From assembly GCA_000231825.2 (NCBI GenBank), contig JH720345.1:534842-598841 (forward strand): 64,000 bases of DNA. The letters run 5' to 3'. Every line of letters starts with the position of its first letter. Position 1 is the first letter of the stretch. The translations under genes were made by a program, and so were the position numbers. A model generated the notes under the pieces. It saw only the letters and a program-made list of their open reading frames with translations. It made no database searches and was not told the DNA's origin. Positions 11,808 to 25,180 of this stretch are shown piece after piece. The stretch comes from Tetrahymena elliotti 4EA (Eukaryota; Ciliophora; Oligohymenophorea; Hymenostomatida; Tetrahymenidae).

Positions 11808-14800
11808 TCATTTTAATTTAAATAATTTTTGAGATTCCTTAATCAAATCAATAATAACATTATATAAGAATTTGTAATTTAATGCTATTTCGTCAGAGAG
11901 CTTTAGTAAAACATCTTCTTTTTTAAGGGCAGGGAAACTATTAGCTAAATCAAAGATAGATAGATTACCATTATCAATTTGCTTTTTGTTAATTGTATCT
12001 CTGACAAATTAGGAAATACTGTCTTTAGCTTCAGCAACTAAAGGTTCGATTTTCTTAGATATTTCTAAAAGACTTGCACTTAAGGTTGAGGCTATTTTTT
12101 CACATTCAGACTTGACTTTTTTCTAAAATTCTTAGCAAGGTTTCTTAAGATCTTAGTTTTTCTTCATAGGTTTTTAAAGTCTTTGTTAAATTGGTTCAAT
12201 GTTTTTGAATAAAGTTTCAATAAATTTCAAATGGAATGTGCAGAATCTGTAAAAGTTTTTGAAGTAAGTAATAGGGAATATTTCATTTTAATTATTGTAT
12301 TAGAAAAGTTCTATTAACTTCTTTGCTCCTTCTTAGATGCTGTTGCCTTTTAATTAAAAACATATTAGATTAAAAAATTTTCATTTATAAATAAAATATA
12401 ATTACTTATTTATTCAAATTTATTTTTAAGACTTTCAAGTTAATCTCCTGTTGTCTTAGTGTTAAGAGAGATGAATCTGCTTAAGATTTCTGCTAATTCT
12501 AAGCTTTAAGTTTAGAAATATTGCTCAAAATCATATTTTTAGCTAAGTTCAGTAGTTTATTAATCTTTAGATGTTCGATACTTCTATAAATATTCTGGTT
12601 TATTATAAAACTTGAAGTTTGTGAGGTTGCTTAATTTGTCAAAAGTGCAGCTCTTTAAAGTTGTCTTAGAATTTGAAACCATTTCTTCAATTTAATTTGA
12701 TACAGCTGCTGTTTATTCTTCATTTAATTCTGCATTTAATGTTTCTTTAATCTTGTAAAGTACCTAGGTAGATATAATGTTAAGCTTTAAGTAAGATGAA
12801 TCGTTATATAAACCTAAATAATTCCAATAAAATTTGTGATTTTAAGTGGAATATTCATTGCAGCAAATACTTTGAATGACTCTCATATCGAAATTCCAAA
12901 CTATTTGATCACTTTCTTTATTTAATTTGTTAAGGCAGTATTGATTAAAATATTCAATATTGACATTAAGAGTGTTAACATCTTTTTTTGCAATTTCTTT
13001 CAACATAATTTAACTCTTAGCAAAGAAAGCCATCAACTTAAAATAACTTTTGCTTATCCATTCATCATAAGCCTTAAATTCCCAAATTTTTTCAAAATTA
13101 TCACTCTTGATAGATGCAATCATAGCCTATTTATTAAGTAAATTAAAAATAATTAACTTTAAATTAATTTAAATTATTTTTATCAAAATTACCTCTTTAG
13201 ATTCTCTGAGATTTTCAATATAGTATTAGAGTGCATTTGAGGTATGATCTTCAGAACTAACATCAAAACCATAGTCTAATGCAGTTGATAGATACAAAAA
13301 GCCAAGAGTTTCATATTGAACAGATTTAACATCAAGAGCTTTAATTAAATCGTATACTCTGTCCTTATTTCCTAAAACAATACTGATAAGTAACAATCTA
13401 AGCTAGATATCGTAGTTAAAAGCAGATTTTTTAAGAGCTGCTTCAAGAATGAAAGTTGTCTACATTAACAATCCAAAAACTTCCTTTGATTCAATGCTTG
13501 GTTATCTGTAAATGTAATCCTTAAATTATAAAATTAAATTTAATTAAATTTTAAGACAAAAATATTTTTTATTTTTTTACAATAGCCAAATCAGCAGCTA
13601 TAATTACAAAATCGTCTGGATATAATCTTTCACCTTTTTCTACATATTTATTTTCAAAATCAGGGTAAATTTCTTTGTAGTAAGTTGCATAATTTTCAAG
13701 TAATTCTTTCCAAATTTAGTAGAGAGCAGAAACATATTCATTTGCAGGTAAAGTGAAGAGATTGAATTCTTAGAAAATAATTCTAAGCTTATAAACATTT
13801 GTTTATACAATACATCTATTAATTGCTGATGTTTCTTTCAAAGCTTCAGTTAAACTGATAGCATAAGACTTTAAAGATTTAGGAGCATCTTTTAAAGAAT
13901 TAAAAATTTCTTCAGGGAAGGTCAAAATAATACCAAAGTATTTAATATAGTCATCTATTAAATCCTTATATTTGGTTTCAAAGAATGTGCTTAATTCATA
14001 TTTATCTCCATTTAACTTTTAATTGCTAACTAAAATTCTATTGAGAACACCAAATTAAGCTTATATGATACACTTAAGAGCATTTTTGAAATGATGGTGT
14101 GTAGATTAAGTTGACTTAAGTAATTGTTTATGACTTTCCAAAGAAGTATAGTATCTTTCGATATGTTCGAAAGCAGGCTTTAATTCTTCGCCACCTTGTA
14201 TTTCTTCAAATAATTTTCCTGTAAATTAGTTAGAAGTATCAATAGCATCAATAGTAGAAGTAATTTAGACTTGCTTGAAGAGGAAGGCGCAGAATTTATC
14301 ATATGATTCATAAACCATTTAGAATTTTTCCATGTCAGAATTAGTATGGAAAGCTTCAAAGTTTTTCTTCAAGACGAATGAATAAAGTGAAGAGTCATGG
14401 TTAAATAATTCTTCAAGTTTCTCTAAATGTTCAAGATAATCAGTAAAAGCATCAGGATACTTTGTTAACAAAATTGAAAGCATTTCCTTGTAATTTTTTT
14501 GTTTTTCATGTAAGCGATAGTGGAAACGAACTAATTATTTAGCAAGGTTAACATTTTTTGATTTAGAAATACCATCTTCAGGTTTAAGAGAAATATCAGT
14601 GTAGATCTTATTGATGAAGAGATTAATAAGTTTCATATCTTAAGCTATTTTAGCTGCATCATTTGTCTCATCTAAATTACAAACCTAGTAGAACTGGAAT
14701 ACAATATCAGCAAAAATGTATTTGGTTTCCTTAGTTGCTGTAAATAATTTCTTTGCTATTTTCTAGGCTCCAACAAAATTAGATTCCTTTATGTACATTC

Positions 14801-15369
14801 TAAATATATCTTAAAGTGACTTAGGATCTTTGTCGAGCTTCAGCTTAGTAATGCTTTCTTCACAAATTTCTCTAACTTTACCTTTTTATGAAAATGAAAG
14901 AAATGGCTAAGAATATATTCACATATGTTATACATTTTTAAGGAATTAATAATAATCAACAACTAAAGTAGTAAGTTATATATGTTTAAAGCTAGTTTAA
15001 TATGGTCTTATTAAATTTTTATTCATTTTCCTTTTAGATTTTAAAACAATAATTTAAATTTGAAGATTGCATACCTATAAGATCAAGGGGTTGAGAAATG
15101 TTTTCTAAAACATGCTAGATTTCACTTTCTTACAAGTTCAATAAGCATTATTTAGAAGTGAATTCATTAAAAAGCTACTTGGCTTCTCCATAATAAGATA
15201 GCTTAGCATAGCAGACACCTTACAATAATTTGAGCCATTGTTATTCATCATCTGAAATTTTGCTTTTATTTTTCTCTTTACCGAATAATTGCTAAATGCT
15301 TTTAAGAGCATTCTAATAATCATGAATGTTGATCTAATCTAAAATATTTTAAATCTTAGCTTTTTACAT
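11808..15369 (-). CDS. naa25: NatB N-terminal acetyltransferase auxiliary subunit, NAA25/MDM20-like
   Basis: Five exons (15075-15369, 13581-14881, 13193-13519, 12406-13126, 11808-12346) give 1,060 residues. The N-terminus is an alpha-solenoid with TPR-like helices (DYQNALKSIQQLFGK; GVCYAKLSYYGEAKQLF). The central part carries the block typical of MDM20/NAA25: FNYDIQLRLLLISIVLGN followed by LDVKSVQYETLGFLYL. The C-terminal third is helical and charged. NAA25 is the ribosome-associated regulatory subunit that pairs with the catalytic subunit NAA20 and acetylates Met-Asp, Met-Glu, Met-Asn and Met-Gln N-termini. Length and domain order fit this family (human about 970). The start is the only ATG that precedes the first helical repeat closely. 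The assignment rests on motif recognition; another TPR solenoid is possible but less likely. Confidence 0.72.
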
Positions 15370-16162
15370 TTTTGTTGATTTTTTTGTTTCAAAAACTGCT
15401 TTTTTAGTCGAGACTTGAGAGAAGCTATATTGATTGTTTGTTTACTTTTAAAAATAGAAAGTTTGATATTTTTTTTTATTAAAATTAAAAAGATATTCTT
15501 TTTCTTAGATTTAACAAATTTATATACTTTTAATGAAAAGACTTTTCTCTAAACTTTCTTTCTACTTAGAAAGATAGATAGATAGATACTCATTGATATA
15601 TTCTTCTTACTTTTTCTCACATTTATTTTTTTATTCATTTTATATGAAAATTTTATTTGTATTTCCTTTTGGTATTGATAATGAGAGAGAATCTAAATTA
15701 AAAAATATATTTTCATTCTATATCTAATTGATAATAAAAATAGAGCCCCATAATAATAATTAGCTGATTAATTTGTTAATTGATATACTTAAGTATAGCA
15801 ATAATATTAAACAATGAATTATTATGTATAAATATATATGTCAAAAATTATAAAGCACAATGATGATTAAAGTTATCCCTGTCCTAAAACGTTTGTTTGC
15901 GGAAAAACTTTAAGGTAAATCTGAACTTTTTATTTTTTTGTAATAATTTTAAATAAGAAAATATTTTATCCAATTCATTGTTTGTAAGAAAATTTTTTAG
16001 AATTTTCTTTTAAATTTGCAAACAATTTTAAACAAAAATACTAGCAAAGTCAATCATTAAATTAATACCAAGTAAAAATTATATTTATTTTTTGGTTAGC
16101 TAAAAAACTAAAGTTTCTTCTATTTTCTACTTATTTGTTAAAACAAGAGTTAAGAGTTTATC
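15370..16162. other. Divergent intergenic region with GATA repeats
   Basis: Upstream region of the NAA25-like gene (-) and the small gene (+). It contains a short (GATA)n run near 15570-15590 and AT-rich sequence; no coding frame. Confidence 0.5.
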
Positions 16163-16465
16163 ATGGATCCTTAAAAGCAAGATAAAAAAAACAAAACAAA
16201 AAAATCTTTTAGATAATCTCCATAAATCGGAAAACTTTTTGATCAACAAAAAGAATTTTCTGAAAAATCCTATGACATATTTGATTCTATAAAAAGGAGA
16301 ATTCCACCAACAATCCGCAACATTTCTTTATCTCCTATTCAAAAATTAGGAATAACTCTTATGATCAGTGGTGGAATCTTCTACAAAGCATTAAGTAAAT
16401 TATTTGTTCTGTTTGCTTAAAATATTTTAATTAATATTTTTTCTAAAAAAAATAAAGGTGATTGA
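16163..16465 (+). CDS. Small hypothetical protein with one possible membrane segment
   Basis: An ATG followed by 77 codons with normal local codon use encodes a lysine-rich N-terminus, an Arg/Pro patch (IKRRIPPTIRNISLSP) and a short hydrophobic stretch (LGITLMISGGIFY). A GT..AG interval, 16395-16457 (63 nt), can be removed to give a 79-residue protein ending Ala-Leu-Ser-Asp. If it is retained, the frame stays open to the same TGA and gives 100 residues, because the interval is 3n and lacks TGA. The spliced form looks more natural, since the retained part is Phe/Ile/Lys-rich like an intron. No family recognised. Confidence 0.5.
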
Positions 16466-17930
16466 TTTCAAATACTTCTAATTGCAAGCAAGTCTTAATT
16501 TAATATTTTGTAAATGTTTTTAGTACTCCTTTTAGTTAGATAAATTTAATAAGTCTTTTTGGCGATATAAATAAATATATAAAATTATCAATAATATAAT
16601 TATAATTATAAACATAAAACATTATTGAATACTTATGTAAGAGATAAAAATATTTATATAATAATCTATTAGGTATTTCTTAAAATCTTAAATATTTTTA
16701 TATTCAAAATATTTAATTTAAATTAAAAAGACACTTATTTTGATGGACATAAATTAAAATAAATAAAAATAAAAGAAGAGAAATATAAATATCAAAAATT
16801 AACTATATCAAATATCATTTTATCTATGAGTTAGTTAGTTAGTTCTTTATTTAATTTAGCTTAAAATTTATTTTATTTTTATTATTAACAATTTAATAAT
16901 TAAAATGTTTAGAAATTATTGCTCTGCTCTATTTTACTCCTTTTAATAATTACAAACTATCTAAAAAAAAATAATAAAAAATTCAAGATGTTTTTCATAA
17001 AAAATAAGAAATCTATGGTGATAATTGAAATGCTAGCATCGGTAATGAATTAAATATTTTAATAAACTAATCTGAAAGATAAAAGGGAAGATTAAAAAAA
17101 TAGTATTTTTTATCTTGTCTCAAAAATTATTTAAATATTTATTTTATATACTATTTTCATATGAATAAAGTTATAAAATATCTTTTAAAGTTTCTAAAAA
17201 ATAGCTTGAAATCTATTATATCCTAAAAATAAATAAACTATCATAGCTAATTCTATTCATTTAATTCTCTGATAAATAAAAATAATTGAAAAAAAATTTC
17301 AGTAATAATCTAGTAATTTTTATTTGTTAATATCAAATTAATGAGATAAAAAATATTTTTTTAAAAAGTTAGAAATCGAGAGAAATAATTTAAATATTGA
17401 GATTGGTAACTGATTACATATTTTAGCACCCTGATCAGAAATAGAAAAGAAAGTTGATAAAAAATAATTGCTTTAATTTCTCAAAGAAAGATTAGATAAA
17501 TGTTAATTTAATTAATTATTTGAAAATGAATACAGTTATGAAATATTTATTATTTTTTGATATTTTTATTTTATTTGTTTTGAAAATTAGAATATTATTT
17601 GTTATCAAAATAAAAATTATTTCTTATTTTTTCATTGAAATATTCCATAATGATTGATTTAGGATTCAGACTTTTCAAAATACTTATTATTCTTAAAAAT
17701 AACCCATCAGATGTCCTAATAATATTAATTTTGTCATATCAAGTAATCATAAAAGAATTTATAATGATTACAGTTGAGTAAAACTAAATAATTAGATCCT
17801 CATTCAATAAATCTCAAAATAATAAATTAAAAACCAAATTTGTTTCTTCTTCAATCTCTGAATATATTCATATATTTTAAAAAAAAAAAATATTTTATAG
17901 AAGAAACTTTAATACTTTTCATTCAAATAT
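16466..17930. other. Long AT-rich intergenic region
   Basis: About 1.5 kb with no coding frame on either strand; TTAG and TTTA short repeats (for example near 16828-16842) and poly-A tracts are the only visible structure. It should include the promoter of the PH-domain gene. Confidence 0.55.
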
Positions 17931-20900
17931 ATGAATTAATCAGAAGTAGCTTATAAAAAATCCGAATATACAAATCATACTGATAGTGAATCTCTACAAT
18001 CTAAGAGAAAATTAGAAAAAAATTATTCAAATATATAATAAAATCAAGAATAATATTTGAGTGTAAACCCTTCATTTAAAGAAACAAAGTGCTGCTCTAC
18101 CTTTTTAGAATCATAAAAATCATTTGTAAATCAAAACTCTTAAATTGAATAAAAATATTCACTGTTCAGCGCTTAATTTAAAGACATAAACAGTCAGTAG
18201 AACTTAGGTACTATAGATAATTACACTGAAATGAGCAGATCTAGATTAGGAAGCTAATTAAATGACGAAGATAATACTTCAAACATAAAGTAAAGCTCAA
18301 AAATTAACTAAGCTTCAAAAATAACAAAAAAATCTTTCAGAAGCTAAAGTATTAATTGCTGTACATTTGGTAAATTTAGAATTGATGGTGATGATGACGA
18401 TGATGATAACTAAGACTTTAAAACTTCATTGTTAAATGCAACAAGAATATCTAAATAAAATAGAGCTAAGCTTAGAAAAGATTTAATATAATCAAATATA
18501 ATTTAAGACAATTCATTTCATAACAGTTTTTAGTTAAAGAAAGAAAATTATGATGAAAATGCTAGTGAAGAAGAGTTAATACTTCCATGTAAGGGTAAAT
18601 CAATGCTAATTTCAATAAACAACTCTGTTTTGAATTAATCAAGAAACTAATGCTAAAATAACAAAGATTCTGCCTAGTAATAGCTTATTTTGAATTTGAT
18701 TGAAAAATGTTGCTAAGATTATGATGAATAGTAATAATAACAAAAATTTTCAAAATCACAACAGCTTTAATTTGCTATTCCTTCACAAATCCCTAGTGTA
18801 AATGATCAGAATTCAGAGTAAAAAATTAGAAGAAGATCATCTTCTTTTACTAATTAAATGTAATCTTAAAAGCTTGTTAATAAAGAACATTCATAATAAG
18901 TTTCAGATGAAATAAGCAAAATAGAAAATAATCAAAATAAACATGATATAATGCTGGCTACCACTTAATCTCTTCCAAGTATAATTGAGACCAAATAATT
19001 TTAGCAAGTTGCTAAAGAGACTCAGCTCTAAGAATAACATGAATATGAATAAGCACATAAATTTGTAGAGAAACTTAATCATTCTAGAAATGTAAATGAA
19101 GATGAAACTGAATACTACGATGAAGATTATTATCTATCAAATTAAAAAGATTCTTAAAAACATGATATAAGATTTCATAAATCATTCTTTAACCTTGAGA
19201 CTCTAAATAATAATTCCAAAAATAGATAACAATCATCCAACTTTAGTCTTGGTAGAAGTCGTGAATTTACAGATAATCACTTAGGATTTACTGAAATCAA
19301 TCATTTTACAACAGAAGTGCCTTCTTGTATTAGATTATCTGATAAAAGCCTAAAACATTTCGATTAAGAAGAGTCAAACTAGCCACCTTCTCCTAGCAAT
19401 TGTAATTAGCTTTCTATTTAAATTTCCATTCTAATTTTTTTTATTATTTTAAAGTCTTAAAGCCTAAAGCTATCGAATGCAGTATGAATCACCTCTATGT
19501 TTCAAGCCAAACAGATTAAATGAGACTAAGTTCGGCTTATGACAAGTAGACAATAGGAGGAGCTATCTCTTTACAAACTTTCATGCAAACTAAATAAAAT
19601 ATTTTTCTTCAAGACTGGATTAAAAAAAGAAGTTCTAACATTCTTGTTGGTTGGCAGGTAAATCATTATTTATTTGTAATATTGCTCTAAAATTTTATTT
19701 TAAAATACAGAAAAGATGGCTTGTTCTAAAAAACAAAAAGCTTTAATACTTTAAAACAGACACATCTGCTAGTTATCAAGGCTGCATAGATTTTTCAATA
19801 CTAACTTGCAGTGTATAAAAGGTAACAAAAAAACCATTAAATATTACTGAAAAAGCACTTTTTCTTAAATAAAAACACTTTCAAAATACATTTTTTTAAA
19901 TTTTTTTCTTAGTTTTGAATTAATTTTTATTCTTATTCTAAAATACAAAAAATCTTTATTTCACTTAATTCATCTATCATAAAAATTTAAAAATTGATTT
20001 AATTTTACAAACAGGTTGAAAACAAGAAAGGCTAGATTATTGAATTAAGAATTAAAGTAGAAGATTCAAATAAAACTTTCAGATTCCAAAAATAAAAACT
20101 GAGCTCAATTAGTCTTGAAAAATGGGCTGAAGCTATATAAAATTAGATAAACTATTGCACAAAATACAAGTTAAGACCTCGCCATATCACCTAGCAAAGA
20201 GAATTCTGGAAAGTAAGATTATTGCATTTTTATTTATTTTTTATAAAAAAATGTTAAAATTTAAATAGAAAGACAGAATATGCCTGAACGAATTCGAAAG
20301 TTTGGCTGATACTGGTGACTTAATTTTGTTCAAGTAATCATTTGTTTTTAAATGAAATAATTTCTTATTTTATTACTTATTAATTATAGAGGAATGACCT
20401 TTGGTGAAAAAGTAGTCAGAAACTTGATAAATTGTGAATATAATCATATTGGATTAATTCTAAGGACAAATAACGATACTAATAATTTGCTTATTTTAGA
20501 AGCTACTGGAGACGAAGGAGTTGGCATTTTGTCTTGGAAAACATTTTTGCAAGAAAATTGGCAAGAATTATACCATAAGATCTCTTTAAGAAAATTGATC
20601 GCTGAAAGAACAGATGAAATGCTGACTAATATGGAATCATTTATAAGAGTAAATAACTAACTTGCGATTAAGAAATTAAAATAAATTTTCAATAAAATAT
20701 TAATAGTATGCTATCGGAAAGGAATATGGAGTTACCTTATCTAAGCTTTTTAAAAAGAGATCTGATTCTAAAAGTGATTTGTCATAAGATCCTAATCGAA
20801 CATTTTTCTGCTCTGAGTTAATAGCAACTATTTATAAAATATGTGGATTGCTCCCTTTAGATATTTCTAGCGGACACTACTGGCCAAGTAAAAAATAGAT

Positions 20901-21025
20901 TCTCAAATTGAAATTGATTTAAAAATGATAATTAAAAAATAGGTAGCTTTGAAGGATCAAGAAATTTAAAGCTAACAAATAATGCCTCACTCTCTGAAGA
21001 ATTTATTATTGATTTTGAAATTTGA
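17931..21025 (+). CDS. PH domain fused to a permuted papain-like (YiiX/NlpC-P60 type) domain
   Basis: Eight exons (17931-19401, 19455-19657, 19711-19821, 20015-20212, 20269-20333, 20390-20648, 20707-20887, 20943-21025) give 856 residues. The first ~490 are Gln/Asn/Ser-rich and probably disordered. A PH domain follows (about 525-655): IFLQDWIKKR, then WQKRWLVLKNKKLQYFKTD, and a final helix LEKWAEAIQNQI. The C-terminal domain (about 670-835) starts LADTGDLILF and has NHIGLIL with His702, an acidic EATGDEG, and FFCSELIATIYKICGLL with Cys804. This His-first, Cys-later order is that of permuted papain-fold proteins such as YaeF/YiiX; His702 and Cys804 are the likely catalytic pair. The PH domain suggests recruitment to phosphoinositide membranes. 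Amide, thioester or acyl-bond cleavage are all possible. Confidence 0.8.
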
Positions 21026-22479
21026 AAACAAACATCTCTAAATTAACAACTCTCTTCTTTACCATTTCTCAAAATCTCTCTCAAAACCACCTCTATCAAT
21101 AAAATTTATTTATTAAAAGATATATTAAAGCAAAATAAACATTTTATCAAAAGAATAATACACTATATAATTAAAAAATCTAATCTAGCTATAACAAATT
21201 TAAATCTATCAAATTATTAAATACTTATTTCTATTAAACGTTTTCATATTTATTATTTTATTTATATCGTAGGAGTTTCATTAATCGAATTTCTCTAAAA
21301 CTTTCTTCTATTCATTTTTTTTCCATTTAATTTAATTTTTTTTTCACTTTTTATACAAAAGGAAGATTGAATACCTTTATTATTTTAACTATTAACTATC
21401 TATTTTTTAATTCTACTTCCAATATTGGTGGTATTTTAGAATCTTAAACTGAAAATAGAATAGTCATGAAAATCTTTAAATTTTTAATTTAAAAACTAAT
21501 TTGCAAATAAATAATCCTAAATTATAAAATTATTTTCCTAATTGAAAACAAAAATATATGATTAATTATTTTTCCTTAATTTTAAAAGTTAGTATTGAAT
21601 TTTGTTTTATTTGGAAAATTATTAAATTAACATAATTTAATACATGCTGCATCGTTTAAAAAATGACACATTTTATTACTATTCAAAATTGTTCTATCTT
21701 TTAAAACTAATAAAAATTTTTTAAACATAAAATTGATAGTGTATAAAATTGAAATCCCCTAAATATTTTTTAGTACACTTAAACATAAAATGAAATTTTT
21801 GTTAAAAATAAAACTAAATTTTATATTTATGATAAAACAATAAAGTAAAATTTATTTTAATGATTGATTTTATATCCATGTTTTTATAATTCTAAATTAC
21901 ATTTTCCAAATGAAAATTATGAAAACGAAAAATGATATTCTGTAAACACCAACAGTAATATTAATAGTTTCCTGTTTCTAAAATGCTGAAGAAATAATAT
22001 TTAAATTCAGTCAATAAATTATCAAATAGTATTGAGAAGTAAAGAGGTATACTTACTAAATTCATTAAGAAATTCATAAAATTAAAAAAAAGATAGACTT
22101 TTTTTATTGCAGACAACTAATATATAAGATTGTACTATTTTAGGGATATATTTTGTAAACATCGAATGTAATTATGTTAAGAATAATATTTCTTATTCTT
22201 TTTTCGCTAATTCAGAAATAAATGTAAATTTTAAACTCATTAAAATAGACTTGTTTGTCGTTTATTTTATATCCTGCAATTTTTAAATCATTCAATAAAT
22301 AATATTTTGTAAAAACTTTTGAATAAGAGTTTAGTACTTTTCACACTAAGTTATAAATAAACACATAATAGCAAGTAATTTTTATCAGATTCTTTTGAAG
22401 TTTATAGGTTAGTACACGAAACTAAAAGTACTTTAATCCAATTTATTAATCAACTCATAACCATTTAAACTATTTACCC
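21026..22479. other. Long AT-rich intergenic region
   Basis: About 1.45 kb between two co-directional genes. No frame with coding character and no RNA-like structure was found; it must contain the terminator of the upstream gene and the promoter of the lipase gene. Confidence 0.55.
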
Positions 22480-24374
22480 ATGCTCCAATTTCAAGAAAAG
22501 GTGTTCTTTGGAGAATATGCCTTAAGTTTTTATTAATTTGCATAGACCATAGCATTATTCTTGATGAAAGATGATATTTATAAAAACTAAAAATGGTCTT
22601 TGTTTGGTGGTTTTATAACATTTTTCCTGCATAAGTAATTCAGAGAAGGTTTGAGAGCTAATTCACTACTTCTCCTTTTAAACGAAGCCCTTCTCTTAAT
22701 GCGTTAGACAGGCTTGGTAAAAGTGCCATACTGGGCATTATTAGGATCAGCAGGTCTTTACATGCTTTCTATCAAAAAGATGAAAGTTTTCGAGTTCCCT
22801 AAGCCTAGAGGCTCATATCATGTAGGTTATATCCATAGAATTGAAAAAGGTCTCTTGAAAGACCCACAATAAGATCTTTAATATTCTGTTTACTACCCTT
22901 GCGTGTATGATCCATCAAAAAGAGATTAAAATTGGATGATAACTGAAAATTATTGGAATCGTATGCATGATACCACCATGAAAGATAAAGAAAGACCTGG
23001 CAAAGTACCCAAATTCTTTTTCCGTATTCAAAGCTAATTCTTATATAAGATTAAGATGGGAGTACTTGAAAATGCTTAACTCATACCCATAGAAGACTTA
23101 TACTACAAATCTTCATTTGAAAAAGAAAAAGAAGAAAATTCACAAATATCTACTAACAATAAAGAGAAGAATAAAAACCCTACAAGTAATCAATTCTCTA
23201 AGTTTTTTAACTCATAAATACATTTTAACTAGAAAATCGAATAATATTTTTTAATTGATAAAATATTTTTGGTTATTAATTTAAATTCCAATTCCAATTT
23301 TAAAAATTTAAAGAAATTGAATCGTTTTTTAACAATTCCGATATTTAATTTAGAAATATTATATTTCCCAAGTCTAGTAAGAATCCAAATAATTGCATGA
23401 AATTTCTATTGAATTTAAACACAATAAATTTTATTAATTTTATTTTCTAAAAAGATTAATAGAATGATTAGAATAGTATTGATGAAGATGACTAAAAGAA
23501 AGGAAGTGAAAAGGCATTTAAGATGAACAAGTTCCCTGTTGTAGTTATTTCTCATGGATTGGCTGCTCATTGCAATGCTTATACTTTATTTGCTAAAGAA
23601 CTAGCAAGCAAAGGTTACATAGTGTTTTCTATGGATCATGCCGAGGAAATAAAGAATCCTCATTTAGACCGCTAAAAAAATTGGGAATTCCGTAATGTTT
23701 AATTGTAAGTCAGATTAGAAACAAGCTAAAAAATGTTGGATATCATTTATGACAAGGATTTCATGAAGAGAGTATTCAATTGCTCAGATGATGAGAATGA
23801 AATTCCTATTGATTATGAAAAAATTTCTATTTTAGGACATTCTTTTGGAGGTTCAACTGCTCTTTACACTGCCATGAATGATTAGCGTATTACAGGTGTA
23901 GTAATTGGATTAGATCCTTGCGTCTATGTTTATGAATAGGATGAAATAAATCTTTGTGAATTCCCTCGCCCATTGCTATGCATTAATTCTGAAAATTTTT
24001 ATAAGAGACTTTATCCATGGTTCTAAAATGATGAAAGTTTAGAAATTATTTTTTCAAACATGAAGCGTTATTCCGATCAATCAATAAACTGTTATGTAAA
24101 AGGATTAGCTCATGCTAATCAATCAGATCTTGCTCTTGTCATGGCTGGAGAATTTGATCTTTATGGAATAACAACAAGAGGAGAGTGTGCTAAGAAACAC
24201 ATGTTCTACAACTTAATGCTTTTTGAGTATTATTTTGAAAGATACCTCATAAAAAATGAAAAGAACTTATCTAATAAGCAATTCCTAAACGAATACTTTA
24301 AAATAATAGGTGATGAATATTAAAAGGACTATATAGTAAATTCTCCATCAATCGAAAAGAACGAAACAAACTGA
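22480..24374 (+). CDS. Platelet-activating-factor acetylhydrolase-like serine lipase
   Basis: Two exons (22480-23185, 23455-24374) give 541 residues of the PAF-AH/PLA2 group VII type, an alpha/beta hydrolase that removes short or oxidised sn-2 acyl chains from phospholipids. Family signs are VGYIHRIEKG, VYYPCVYDP near the middle, VVVISHGLAAHCNAYT for the oxyanion strand and ASKGYIVFSMDH. The triad fits: nucleophile Ser365 in GHSFGGS, Asp389 in IGLDPCV and His455 in GLAHANQSD. Unusual for secreted PAF-AH, the N-terminus has two or three hydrophobic segments (about 20-35, 45-60, 95-110), which suggests membrane anchoring rather than secretion. The middle linker (about 215-258) is charged and low in complexity, and the intron falls inside it. 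The start is the first ATG upstream of the hydrophobic region. Confidence 0.85.
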
Positions 24375-24795
24375 TATATATATATATAAATTAAACATTA
24401 AAAAATAATTTTTTAATAAATTATACCTGCATATATAAAAATATAAATTAGTTAAAATTTTTTAAAGATATCAAATAAATGTTTTTTTATTCTAATTAAA
24501 ATAACCACTTTGCTAATTTACACAAAAATTCAGATTTAATCATGAAAAAAGAATATTTTTTCCAAATAAACTTTATCGTTTTTTGCTTTTTTAGTTTTTA
24601 AAATAAAAATTTACATATTATTTAAAAAAGATTGAAGATTTTTCTAAATAATTTCTTTAAAATTTAAAGAAAATCAACATCTAAATTCAATATTTATTTT
24701 TGTTTAAAAACATCATTTAAAAAAGTTAACAAAATATTTGATTTTTAATTAAAAATCTAAATACTGAAAGTATTTTAATAATAAAAATAAAAAAT
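24375..24795. other. Intergenic spacer with a TA repeat
   Basis: AT-only DNA between the lipase and the first tRNA, starting with a (TA)n run at about 24374-24386; nothing else seen. Confidence 0.6.
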
Positions 24796-24868
24796 TGGAG
24801 AACCTGGGCATTGATCCCAGTGCCTCTCGTATGCTAAACGAGCGCTCTACCATTTGAGCTAGATCCCC
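24796..24868 (-). tRNA. tRNA-Ala (anticodon AGC), copy 1
   Basis: The reverse strand folds as a 73-nt cloverleaf: acceptor GGGGATC/GTTCTCC with discriminator A, D arm TAGCTCAAATGGTAGAGC, anticodon stem CTCGT/ACGAG with loop TTAGCAT (AGC), and T arm CTGGG ATCAATG CCCAG. The second-last acceptor pair is a T-T mismatch. A54 in the T loop is known in eukaryotic tRNA-Ala. A T run follows the 3' end, as expected for RNA polymerase III. Confidence 0.96.
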
Positions 24869-25180
24869 TTCACAAAACTTTTGAAAAGAAAAACATAAAT
24901 GTATTATAGTTTCATAGAAGGAAAGATAAAAAATAAAATCCTACATTATAAATTGAATGAATTGTTTTTTGTGAATAGACAGACATTTAAAAATGAAGTC
25001 ATTTCAAAAAAATTTGAACAGATGAAAGAAACAATCTCAATTTATTAGTTGATTTCAACTTTCCTTTTTGTATTTAATAATTAGAAATTGTAAAATATAT
25101 GGGAAATATTCTTATTTTTTATATTTGTTATCAATTTAATTAAATTTATAATATATTTTTATATTAAGAATAAAAAATGG

